NCBI GenBank assembly: GCA_951640165.1 | Contig: OX621250.1 | Location: forward strand, 5,952,001 to 6,016,000 | Origin: Pseudoips prasinana | Taxonomy: Eukaryota > Arthropoda > Insecta > Lepidoptera > Nolidae | DNA: 64,000 nt | Reading direction: 5' to 3' | Part shown: in pieces, positions 53,403 through 62,499 of the stretch | Position numbering within the stretch: position 1 is the stretch's first letter | How the letters are laid out: the number at the start of each line of letters is the position of its first letter | The notes under the pieces: model-generated | Databases searched by the model: none | What the model was told of the DNA's origin: nothing | What the model saw: only the letters and a program-made list of their open reading frames with translations | Position numbers and translations under genes: made by a program

Positions 53403-53510
53403 TAAATATTATTAAATGATTTAGCGGTAATCTTGAACTTGAATTGCCGAGATCACCAATTCACACGAATCAATTCTGAACTGCTATTGAACAATAGCAG
53501 TTCAGAACTG

Positions 53511-54107
53511 TTTTATACAGAATTAAGTTTCAACATTTTGTTATCGTTTTGACCGTGAGAATATTACAAAATGTACTAATGTACTCGTAATACAAACCTT
53601 ACGAGTAAACTTCATGAGTAGGCATTTTATAAGAATATTATAACATTACAATCTAATCTTCACCATTATCTACTCTTTGCTGCCGCGACACGCGCGGGGA
53701 CTGCGCGGGTAGCGGAGAGCCGCTCTGCGGGCGCGGGGAGGGCGGGGCAGCTGCGTCTACTCCGCGGGCTCTCATACTGCTTTTATCGCTACAAATATCA
53801 ACCATTCAATTTCCAGCCATACTGCATTCAGTTAAGATACTTTTCTCACGGTGGTTGTAAAAGCCATTTCTTTAAATTGACCATTCGTATTCAATATTGA
53901 ACTTTATGCAGTTAAGTTAAGGTCTTATCTCGTATGTGTCAAGTTATATTGTTGAAGCGAAAAATCGCACTATGTAATCGTTCACTGTTTTATGGATACC
54001 TATCTCATTCACAGCCCGATTTTGGAGCGAAGTACGCGGCATGCCCGCCATTAGATTTTTCTTTTTTTTGTTTATTTCAATGAACTCATTGAAAGTACAT
54101 AGATAGA
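53511..54107. other. Unassigned with a GC-rich block
   Basis: 53690-53775 is a strikingly GC/CpG-rich island of about 85 bp in AT-rich DNA, 2.5 kb upstream of the Ski/Sno ATG. It could be an upstream 5' UTR exon or regulatory element; it has no long frame. Confidence 0.4.
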
Positions 54108-54315
54108 TGCTCTCACCGGTCCGTAAGCGATCGGCGAGGTTAAGCAACTAGGCTCGCGGTCAGATAGGTGACCACCAAAGTGGTTTCAGATCGTCTCCGT
54201 GCTTTGGAGGGAATAATCTGTCGTGCCGGCTGTAGTCATTAGACAACAGTCGTTAAGCCATGTTAGAGGCCTGCTGGGCGACTTGAACAACACTAGGGTA
54301 ATCACTGCCCATACG
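54108..54315 (+). repeat. Dispersed repeat I
   Basis: 'ctcaccggtccgtaagcgat' to 'gctgggcgacttgaacaaca', same strand as 11448-11835 but uninterrupted. Confidence 0.6.
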
Positions 54316-54317
54316 AC

Positions 54318-54571
54318 GGTCACCGTAGCCTAGTTGATAGTGCTCATGCCTACGAAGCTGGTGCTCCTGGGTTCGAATCCCAGTAAGTGCAAATATTTGT
54401 GTGATGAGCACGAATATTTGTTTCTGAGTCATGGATGTTTTCTATGTATTTAAGTATTTATCTATCTGTATAAGTACGAGTATGTATATCGTCGCCTGGT
54501 ACCCATAGTACAAGCTTTGCTTAGTTTGGGGCTGGGATGATCTGTGTGACATTGTCCCTAGATATTATTAT
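54318..54571 (+). repeat. SINE family A, full length
   Basis: 'ggtcaccgtagcctagttga' ... 'gtccctagatattattat'. Confidence 0.85.
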
Positions 54572-54714
54572 ATGATAAGTAAGTATTGAATTTAGCCCGA
54601 AGCCAAGCTGTTTCGGACGTCTACCTTTTACCGCAGGGCAGCACATTGCGGGCTGATGGTGAATAGAACCTCGCAGTCTCTGCATGTATGGGACTCCAAA
54701 AAGGTTGAATGTAT

Positions 54715-55501
54715 CGAGTGAAATAGAAAAACTATCAGGCAAATTAAGTTCTGCTGCATATGCTGTTAAAACTATAAGACGGCTTACTGATGTGGATACA
54801 GCTAGAATGGTTTATTTCAGTTATTTTCATAGTATAATGTCCTATGGAATTCTTCTCTGGGGTAGCGCTGCGGACATTAACACCATATTTGTATTGCAAA
54901 AAAGAGCTGTAAGAGCAATTTATAAACTTGGTCCGCGAGAATCTTTGAGAGAGAAGTTTAAAGAGATTAACATTCTGACTGTAGCATGTCAGTATATATA
55001 TGAGAATCTAATTTATATGCATAAATATAAAGACTCCTTCTGTAAAAGGAGTGATACTCATAATATAAATACTCGATATAAGCATAACTTTGTGTTACAT
55101 ACCACCCGTCTCCACAAAGTAAGTAACTCTTTTATGGGGCAATGTATAAGATTCTATAACAAACTTCCCAGTGATATCCGAGAAATGTCTATGAATAAGT
55201 TTAAAAGAATTATAAAAGCCAAATTGTGTAGCAGGGCTTATTACAAAACTTCTGATTATTTAAGTGACAAAACAGCTTGGGATTGAGTCGCTCTAAATTA
55301 ACACATTTAAATACAATGTAAATTTATTTAAGAAATATATATTTTTAAAAAAGGATTCCTACTGAGTTTTCTGGCAGTGTTTCTCAGTAGCTGCCACGTC
55401 ATGCACTGCACGGTAGGGTAAAAAAAAATTGACGATTCCACACAAATGTAATATTTTAACGGAATAAACGACTTTTGAATTTTGAATTTTGAATTTTGAA
55501 T
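54715..55501 (+). mobile_element. 5'-truncated LINE with TTGAATT-type tail
   Basis: Coding remnant (next entry), 3' UTR with 'cacgtcatgcactgcacggt', then a microsatellite tail of four 'ttgaattt'-like units (55477-55501), like the short-repeat tails of jockey/CR1-type LINEs. The same 3' UTR occurs at 46330-46420. Confidence 0.75.
54717..55286 (+). pseudogene. LINE ORF2, C-terminal third
   Basis: About 189 codons, intact to TGA. It starts in the thumb region: KLSGKLSSAAYAVKTIRRL, then YFSYFHSIMSYGILLWGSA, LQKRAVRAIYKLGPRESL and a C-terminal NKFKRIIKAKLCSRAYYKTS ending DKTAWD. These blocks lie after the catalytic YADD in jockey/CR1-superclade LINEs; the polymerase box itself is lost. The open frame extends upstream to ATG 54684 into non-LINE sequence. 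Same family as the fragments at 41205 and 44837. Confidence 0.75.
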
Positions 55502-55933
55502 GGTACTCCAAGGAGTTAGAGCATAACTTGAGCTTTTGCTCTATGATTAACACGGCTGGGAAAGTAGAGTCAACAAGTGCACACAACAACAAGTGCAAGT
55601 GAATTAACTTGCACTACGATTGCCGCCCTTGTTGCATAGGTTATAAAGATCTTCTCAATAGAAAATGTCATGGACGTAGGTATTTTTTGAGTATCCTGTC
55701 TGCACCTCTGTCTGAGCAGGCAATATTTTTGTATAAAGCCATAAGTAAACTAGCCTTGTGATAGTATGTACTAACTAATTAATGTAAATTTGTTAATTTT
55801 GTGTTTCTTGTATTGTTATTAGAGTATGTTGTAAGATCAACAGGACTGACATAGTCAAATATTGACTCAAAGTCCCGAATAATACTAAAATAAAAAAAAA
55901 ATAAAAAAAATCTTCTCAATGTCCAAGTATATC
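55502..55933. other. Unassigned
   Basis: No gene or element recognised; A-rich stretch at 55885-55910. Confidence 0.4.
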
Positions 55934-56530
55934 TACCTCGTTGGTTTAGCGGTAGCGAGGTGAACCGCAAATAATGAGGTCCTGGGTTCAAATCCCGGGT
56001 CGAGCCAAAAAGTGATTTTGGGATTTTTCTGTTAGGAAAATTTCTCAGTAGCAGCCCGAGGTCTGGGAGTTGGCGTTATTACACTCCCGTGCCTCGGAGA
56101 GCACGTAAAGCCGTCGCGCGTCGGTCCTGTACCTGACCTCTTTCTGGTCGTGTCGCTAGTCGTCCTATCGGATCACGATAGTGATGCAATAGAAAGTGCC
56201 CCTGTGTTTGCCCACACACTTGTGCACTATAATAATAATGTCCTCCTAGCCGAATTTCGGCCACGGCGGCCAGTCTCAACAGAGATTAGTCATCTGCGCG
56301 GGACATATTATAGTTCTCAAGTGTGTGCGCAAACACAGGTGCACTTTCTATTCCATCACTCCCATGATCCGATGGGACGCCTAGCGCCACGACCGGAAAC
56401 AGGTCATGTGCAGGACCGAAGTCTTTACGTGCTCTCCGAGGCACGGGGGTGTAATATGTCCCGTGTAGATTGCTAGTCTCCATTGAGACTGGCCGCCGTG
56501 GCCGAATTCGACTAGGAGGACATTATGATT
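55934..56530 (+). repeat. SINE E with an inverted SINE E inserted
   Basis: Plus copy: head 'cctcgttggtttagcggtag', box B 'gggttcaaatcccgggtcga' and body to 56236, resuming 56453-56530 ('atgtcccgtgtagattgcta'). 56237-56452 is a 5'-truncated minus copy, from 'gtcctcctagccgaatttcg' to 'ccgaggcacgggggtgtaat'. Confidence 0.65.
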
Positions 56531-56534
56531 ACTA

Positions 56535-57356
56535 CTAGCTGCGCCCCGTGGTTTACCCGCGTTAAAATTTATAAATTATCACAGCTCCTCCCCCGTAGGT
56601 GATAGCGTGATAATATGTAGCCTATATGTTGACCCTACGTCTTAGTAATATTCATGCTAAATTTTAAGTAAATCCATGCAGAACTTTTTGAGTTTAGCCC
56701 GGACATACATATAGACAAATAGACAAACATTCTTAAAACTATATTTTTGGCTTCGATATCCTTTGTGGATCACGCCCCAAGTTTCCTTTAAAAAAAATAT
56801 GAAATGTACAGTTCTGACTTTCCTACGTACTTATTTATTATTCATGCTAAATTTTAAGTAAATCCATGCAGTACTTTTTGATTTTAGCCCGGACATACAT
56901 ACAGACAAACAGATAAACAGACAAAAATTCTAAAAACTATATTTTTGCCTTCGATATCGATTGTGGATCATGCCCCAACTTTTCTTTTATTAAAAACATA
57001 TTAAATGTACAGTTTTGACTTTCCTACGTATTTATTATATAACTAGCTGTGCCCCGCGGTTTTACCCGCGTTAAACTTTATAAATTATCACAGCTCCTCC
57101 CCCGTAGGTGATAGCGTGATAATATGTGCCCTATATGTTGACCCGACCTCTTAGTAGTATTCATGCAAAATTTAAAGTCAAGCCATGCAGTACTTTTTGA
57201 GTTTAGCCCGGACATACATACAGACAAACAGATAAACAGACAAAAATTCTAAAAACTATATTTTTGGCTTCGTTGTCGATTGACGCCCCAAGTATCCTTT
57301 TCAAAAAATATTCAATGTACAGTTTTGACTTTCCTACGATTTTATTATATGTATAG
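56535..57356 (-). mobile_element. Tandem Helitron-like copies, long subfamily
   Basis: Copy 1 56535-56832 ('ctagctgcgccccgtggttt'), a partial copy 56833-57042 that repeats only the inner part ('attcatgctaaattttaagt' onward), and copy 2 57045-57356 ('ctagctgtgccccgcggttt'). All in the same orientation, with 'gactttcctacg' at each junction. Confidence 0.7.
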
Positions 57357-57357
57357 A

Positions 57358-57607
57358 TAATAATATCTGGGGACAATGTCACACAGATCATCCTAGCCCC
57401 AAACTAAGCAAAGCTTGTACTATGGGTACCAGGCGACGATATACATACTTATATAGATAGATAAATACTTATGTACATAGAAAACATCCATGACTCAGAA
57501 ACAAATATTCGTGCTCATCACACAAATATTTGCACTTACCGGGATTCGAACCCAGGACCACCAGCTTCGTAGGCAGGAGCACTACCAACTAGGCTATGGT
57601 CACCGTC
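57358..57607 (-). repeat. SINE family A, full length
   Basis: Minus strand, 'taatatctggggacaatgtc' to 'ccaactaggctatggtcacc'. Confidence 0.85.
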
Positions 57608-57654
57608 TCGTAAATATGTATAGATTATAATATATTATACCAAAGTGGCGCCAA

Positions 57655-57910
57655 CTAAGCAAGGCTGTGTGGCTGACGGCAAAGAATATCACCACCCCAT
57701 TTCATCCCGTGGGGGGCGTAGAAGTCGTCCCGAGGAATATCTACCAGAGAACGGGCAGCAACGGTTCTCTGTGTACTATGACCATTATACTGCGAAAGCC
57801 AACCCGTCTTAAAGCGTGGCAAACAACTAACACTAAACAACTCCAATGTGGAAATCTTTTGGGGAGGCCTTTGTCCAGCTGTGGACGTCATTCGGGTGAC
57901 ATGATGATGA
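57655..57910 (+). repeat. LINE 3'-end type repeat (unit H)
   Basis: 'cccgtggggggcgtagaagt', 'ccagagaacgggcagcaac', 'ggcctttgtccagctgtgga' and the tail 'acatgatgatga': the unit joined to an RTE-like 3' terminus. Confidence 0.65.
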
Positions 57911-57967
57911 AAATCTTAGAGCATTTAGATGAAAATACAAAAAGCAAACATTTTTGTTAGTACCTAT

Positions 57968-58323
57968 CATCATCATCATCATCATTTGTCCCCACTAATA
58001 TGCTAGTGGGTGTGGTTTCCGCACTTAGTCCCGATGTGGACCATTGTACGTGAGCCATGGCAGCCTTCATTCCATCCAGCCCACCTCCCTGCAGAAGCAT
58101 ATCAGGTCTCCTAAACTTCTCAGGGCTTCCGTAAGAGTTCCTGGTGATCCTAGGGTTTCCTTCCGGATTTTTGTGATGCCTGTGCACTCGAGTAGCACGT
58201 GCGCGACCGTTTCTTCAGCGTCCATGCACGCTCTGCACAGAGGGCTGTCAGTTATTCCTATAGTGTGGAAGTGTTTATTTAGTGAGTAGTGTCCGGTGAT
58301 GGTCCCCACCACGACGCGCAGGC
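57968..58323 (-). mobile_element. 5'-truncated LINE 3' end with 13-bp target duplication
   Basis: 356 bp flanked by tgttagtacctat on both sides (57955-57967 and 58324-58336). The 3' end is an ATG-type repeat ('catcatcatcatcatcat' on the plus strand). Confidence 0.85.
58067..58321 (-). pseudogene. LINE C-terminal (post-RNase H) fragment
   Basis: About 84 codons ending in TGA: VVVGTITGHYSLNKHFHTIG, SPLCRACMDAEETVAHVLLE, C (CRAC...HVLLEC, a Cys-Cys-His-Cys knuckle), ending REVGWME. This block is typical of the end of R1/jockey-type LINE polyproteins that carry RNase H. The open frame upstream belongs to flanking DNA. Confidence 0.75.
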
Positions 58324-58359
58324 TGTTAGTACCTATGCACATAGGTACAGACGCCAGCA

Positions 58360-61208
58360 CACAGTGGTTCGTGTAGAACAAGCTAGCTGGACAATATTAT
58401 TTGTTTCGATTTTTATTTATAAATGAGGTTATTAAGCAAAGATATAAGGGTCATAATACTATTTGAGGTCCATTGGTCGTTTGAGCAGGTATAGTGAAAT
58501 AAAAACACAATATTTTTTTAAACAATTTTATAAATAAATTTAACTATAAATGTAACTATAAAATCTAATATCAGATACATAAAATACCTACTTAAAAACT
58601 AAATCGATCACTCATCATCACTATCATCAGATGAATCATCCATTGAATAGTCATGATCATGAGTGGCAGAACTATGAAAACTAGAAACTATATTAACATT
58701 TTGTTCCTTAAAGCTAGGTTGAACTAATAAATCTAGGACTTCGATAGGGAATGAACCTATTTTCTTCCGGGGAATTTCTCTTAAACCATTTATTACAGGG
58801 TCAGATGTTATCAATAACATATTAAGTAAATCTCTATTCGTAGCTATTCGCGATCGTTTTCGTGTGTTGTGTTCACGAAATCTTCTGCAGTCCTTATTCC
58901 GAGCTTCCTGTGCTTCCTCGGAAAGCTGGCCTATAGGCAGAAGTGACGATTTAATTACCTCGCCACTGTGCAGAAGTATTTTGTGAACAGTCGCGGGCAT
59001 ATAATACCATGGATAGAGATTTACGTAAAGTTGTCTGGTTTCTTGAGCTAAGGTTACAAATTTTTCAATATTTATGTCATATCCTGATGATAAAGTACGA
59101 AGTAGTATGCTAAATTTTTGTATAAGTGAAACATCTAACCCTGTAATATCGGCACTTGCCTCGGGATTTTCAAAAAATCTTCGCGCGGTATTTCCGTCAT
59201 TAGTGTTACCGAACCCTGGTTTTGGTTTGTCTACAATCAAGCCCATCTCGCTTTTAAAACGCTTTTTAATGTCATCTGAACGTTGCTTCACACTAGCTTT
59301 GTCTTCGGCTGATCTAAGTTGCCATTTTTTTACATTAAGTCGATAGCTAATGTGAAGCAAGCATTCAAAGCACCTAATCCAAGCGTGCAACGTAGACAAA
59401 CCAAAACCAAGATTATCTTTATTCGCCGTAAACTCTTTTGACAAATCATTCATCATTGATGGAGTTGCCCCACAAATAAAACATTTCTGTGAAGAAGAAG
59501 TTTCGGTCAAAGTATTGCAAACCTTCCCGTCAATCATTGTCAAAAGCATAACATGTGTGACAGATAATTCGGTCTCCATCACCTTGCAAGTTGTCGGCAA
59601 TAAAGCATTTATCTCTTCTAAAACCTTATTGGTTTCGGTTATCGTTAAATCTTTGGTTTCCTTAGAAAAGATAAATTTTATTGGGCGACAATGCATTATA
59701 GAAGAGGGCCGAGGATTCTGCCACACAATATTACCTTTTTCGTCTCCCAATTGAAGGGGAACGAATGAAAATACAAACAAAAACTCATCACTGTTATCAC
59801 AGTTGGTGAATTTTTGTTTGTACAAACTGTGACCGGAACTTCCGTCACAACCCCACTTACTGGTTAATGTGAATGATGTGCAAGGTAACAGACTACTGAC
59901 AACTTCTTGTTGCGCTGAAACTAAACGTTCCGCAGTTTTATCAAGAACTGCCTGAACTTTGATTTCAGCACGCGTTTCGTTAACAGTAATCTGTTCATCT
60001 GGAGGATAGCAAGCTACTTTTGCCCTTCTAACACTGTATAATGACGGAAATACCTTATGTCCGGCTTTGATGCTCCACTTCCGAGTCTGCTTATAGCTAT
60101 GGCTACTTGATTTACTATCAACATAGTATGCTAAAGCTTCCTCGCTTGTCAGACACCTGGAGGCACTTGTTGCACTCTCTTTATGGGCTATTGAAGGGTC
60201 ACCAGTTACATCTTTAATTTGACGTGCTACACTTCTCTGACCCGACAAACGCGCTGACACCTCAGCAGCGTATATTAATTCACTAGCACTCCTGGACTGT
60301 AAGAGGTCATCTATGCGTCGTCTTTTCGTTTTGAGACTAGAATCATCAAACTCTTTAGAGGGTCTTCCAGGTCCCGGTTCAGTAGATGTACTTGGCATAC
60401 ATAAATAAACGGACACAGCGAAAGATATGTCAACTCCCTTCAGCCACGTTGAATTCTTCTCTAGGAACCGCTCTCGGTTTCTTGCACAGCTGCTCCACTT
60501 TTCAGCCAATTTTGAAGAATATTTTGAGATGATGACCTTGACGTCTCTCAGGGACTGCTCCGTAACACCATCAAAGTCATGTCTCAAAGATATAAACCGA
60601 AAGAGCTCCACGTTTCGCGTTTCCTTCGGGTGTTTTAGCCATTCTTCAAAAAAGTCCATTTTTGAGACGGTGAAAACTGGTTAAAGAAAAAAAAAGAAAA
60701 AAATTAGTTGTGCAAATAATTCGCAATATTTTTTTCTACTAATTACTACTAGATACTTGTGAGAATCATATAAAATAGATTTTACAGAGTGGACATGAGT
60801 GGACATGTAATATTTTGACTATTGAATTCAAAAATATGGGTGAAAAAGTCCACTTTTATCGAAACATTTAATTTAATAAAATTAAATAATGAAGATCCTG
60901 TGATAAAAATTAACTAAAACAAAACTACTTACCCTTATGTACACAATCCATCACAAAAACACTATCACAAATTTCTTTTAGTGACTTAAAATAATGTTAA
61001 CAATATGGTGTAAAAATGCAAATGAATGCACTTTGAATTATCAACACTTTATATACTTACCTTAATGACGGGCCTAATGAGGGTAATTACGAAAATTAAT
61101 AGATGTATTCCTTAATGTATAGGGCTAATGAGTTCATCTTAATAATTAACTATTAGGAATTGAAGAGTTGTTTTTGTCCAGCTAGTTTGTTCTACGCGAA
61201 TAACAGTG
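58360..61208 (-). mobile_element. Complete Transib DNA transposon (Transib-2)
   Basis: 2849 bp bounded by the perfect 5-bp duplication CAGCA (58355-58359, 61209-61213). The left end is CACAGTGGTTCGTGTAGAAC; the right end, reversed, is CACTGTTATTCGCGTAGAAC. The inverted repeats are about 35 bp, a normal Transib length. The right terminal heptamer departs from CACAGTG but keeps CAC. It carries an intact transposase on the minus strand. Confidence 0.93.
58608..60659 (-). CDS. Transib transposase (RAG1-related), 683 aa
   Basis: DDE-type cut-and-paste transposase related to the RAG1 core. ATG at 60659 (MDFFEEWLKHPKETRNVELF), 683 codons to TGA. Catalytic residues by comparison with RAG1: D272 in KWGCDGSSGHSLYKQ, D377 in MLLTMIDGKV, E585 in SEEAQEARNKDCRRF. 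Zinc ligands C393/C396 (KCFIC) and the H....H of HKILLH. Transib hallmark GFGNTNDGNTARRFF. N-terminal blocks EKWSSCARN...WL and KTKRRRIDDLLQSRSASEL correspond to those of the 26337 protein; overall the two are clearly homologous but divergent. The C-terminus is acidic and Ser-rich (DHDYSMDDSSDDSDDE). No stops or frameshifts. The element's 5' UTR (60660-61173) is AT-rich. Confidence 0.95.
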   Translation of the reverse strand: MDFFEEWLKHPKETRNVELFRFISLRHDFDGVTEQSLRDVKVIISKYSSKLAEKWSSCARNRERFLEKNSTWLKGVDISFAVSVYLCMPSTSTEPGPGRPSKEFDDSSLKTKRRRIDDLLQSRSASELIYAAEVSARLSGQRSVARQIKDVTGDPSIAHKESATSASRCLTSEEALAYYVDSKSSSHSYKQTRKWSIKAGHKVFPSLYSVRRAKVACYPPDEQITVNETRAEIKVQAVLDKTAERLVSAQQEVVSSLLPCTSFTLTSKWGCDGSSGHSLYKQKFTNCDNSDEFLFVFSFVPLQLGDEKGNIVWQNPRPSSIMHCRPIKFIFSKETKDLTITETNKVLEEINALLPTTCKVMETELSVTHVMLLTMIDGKVCNTLTETSSSQKCFICGATPSMMNDLSKEFTANKDNLGFGLSTLHAWIRCFECLLHISYRLNVKKWQLRSAEDKASVKQRSDDIKKRFKSEMGLIVDKPKPGFGNTNDGNTARRFFENPEASADITGLDVSLIQKFSILLRTLSSGYDINIEKFVTLAQETRQLYVNLYPWYYMPATVHKILLHSGEVIKSSLLPIGQLSEEAQEARNKDCRRFREHNTRKRSRIATNRDLLNMLLITSDPVINGLREIPRKKIGSFPIEVLDLLVQPSFKEQNVNIVSSFHSSATHDHDYSMDDSSDDSDDE

Positions 61209-61287
61209 CAGCACACCCAGCTACCCCAATCTGTCAAATTTCTTTTATAGATTTTCAACTTTACCACTTAGGCATAAGGTCCAATGC

Positions 61288-61620
61288 ACGTGTGGCGCAG
61301 CGGCTAAGACAATATTCTCCTCGCCGCTTCGTGTCCCGGGTTCGAATCCCGCGGAGGACAACTATTTGTGTGACCCATAAATAATTGACACATTTACACA
61401 TTGCTTTAATTAGTGTTTTATACTGTGTTTATGTAATAAATTGTGGGCTTGACAAGTACAAGTGTATGTAAATACCCAAGTGCTGAATAAATTTCATTAT
61501 TTCATTGTTCTGAGTCTGGATGTACTTTGTGTATGTCAATTATATATCTGTAAAGTACTCCGCGACACAGGGACTAAATTCCCTAGTGCGGGCGTTGTCT
61601 TTTCAAAAACAAAACAAACA
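61288..61620 (+). repeat. SINE family D with a 115-bp insertion
   Basis: Head 'cacgtgtggcgcagcggcta' and 'cgggttcgaatcccgcggag' to 'gacccataaat' (61383), then unrelated sequence to about 61505, then 'tgttctgagtctggatgtac' and the tail 'ttccctagtgcgggcgttgt'. Confidence 0.75.
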
Positions 61621-61721
61621 ACTATGTACGTCCATCATACTGCGCTAGCCAACCCGTCTTAAAGCGTGGCGATTATGGGACCTATTATCTTCCAAATGAT
61701 AGCACAGGTCCATTGTCATTT

Positions 61722-61972
61722 GACGGTCACCGTAGCCTAGTTGGTAGTGCTCCTGCCTACGAAGCTGGTGGTCCTGGGTTCGAATCCCGGTAAGTGCAAA
61801 TATTTGTGTGATGAGCACGAATATTTGTTTCTGAGTCATGGATGTTTTCTATATATTTATGTATCTATATAAGTATGTATATCGTCGCCTGGTACCCATA
61901 GTACAAGCTTTGCTTAGTTTGGGGCTAGGATGATCTATGTGACATTATCCCCAGATATTATTATTATTATTG
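61722..61972 (+). repeat. SINE family A, full length
   Basis: 'gacggtcaccgtagcctagt' ... 'atccccagatattattatta'. Confidence 0.85.
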
Positions 61973-61974
61973 TG

Positions 61975-62305
61975 GAAATCTTTTGGGGGGGCCTTTGTCC
62001 AGCCGTGGTCCCCATTCGGCTGACTCCACGATGATAATACAGAATTTTAGTTCTTGGTAAGAATAAAGGGAGTTAGCGGTGTGTGGTGATGGCATAGAGT
62101 ATCATCACCCCATCTCATCGTGCGGGGGGCGTAAAAATCGTCTGAGGGAATACCTACCAGAGCACGGGCGGCAGCGTTTTTCTGTTAACTATGACCATCA
62201 AACTACGGTCGCCAACCCGTCTGCCAAGCGTGTCGATTAGGGCTCATTCCCCCATTCTTTGGGGAGGCTTTTGTCCAGCAGTGGACGTACTTTGACTGAG
62301 ACACA
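61975..62305 (+). repeat. LINE 3' ends in tandem
   Basis: 61975-62035 has 'gtggaaatcttttggggg' and 'cctttgtccagccgtggtcc' with tail 'acgatgataat'. 62072-62305 is a unit H copy ending 'ggcttttgtccagcagtgga'. Confidence 0.6.
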
Positions 62306-62499
62306 ACTAGACTGGTAGTACGTATCTTCTATGGCTCCAATATAAGGTTAGGGTTGTTACGCTTGATTTATGGTTCGTCTTAATATTGATAAATAAAAAA
62401 GTCAGTGTATTGTACAACCGCATTTCAATATTTCATTTGATTATTACGAGCGCGTGTTAAGTTGCCAGCCCTCTTCGAGCATGGTAGAGAGAAGGGTTA

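Larger units (their letters stand above)
58346..61276. mobile_element. Palindromic TA-type MITE (copy 8) split by Transib-2
   Basis: Left stub 58346-58359 (TACAGACGCCAGCA) and right part 61209-61276 ('cagcacacccagctacccca'). Removing the Transib and one CAGCA restores the MITE sequence. The right end is cut off by SINE D at about 61280. Confidence 0.85.

Noticed and set aside
58044..58289. 81-codon plus-strand frame
   Set aside because: Shadow of the minus-strand LINE C-terminal fragment with its Cys/His block.
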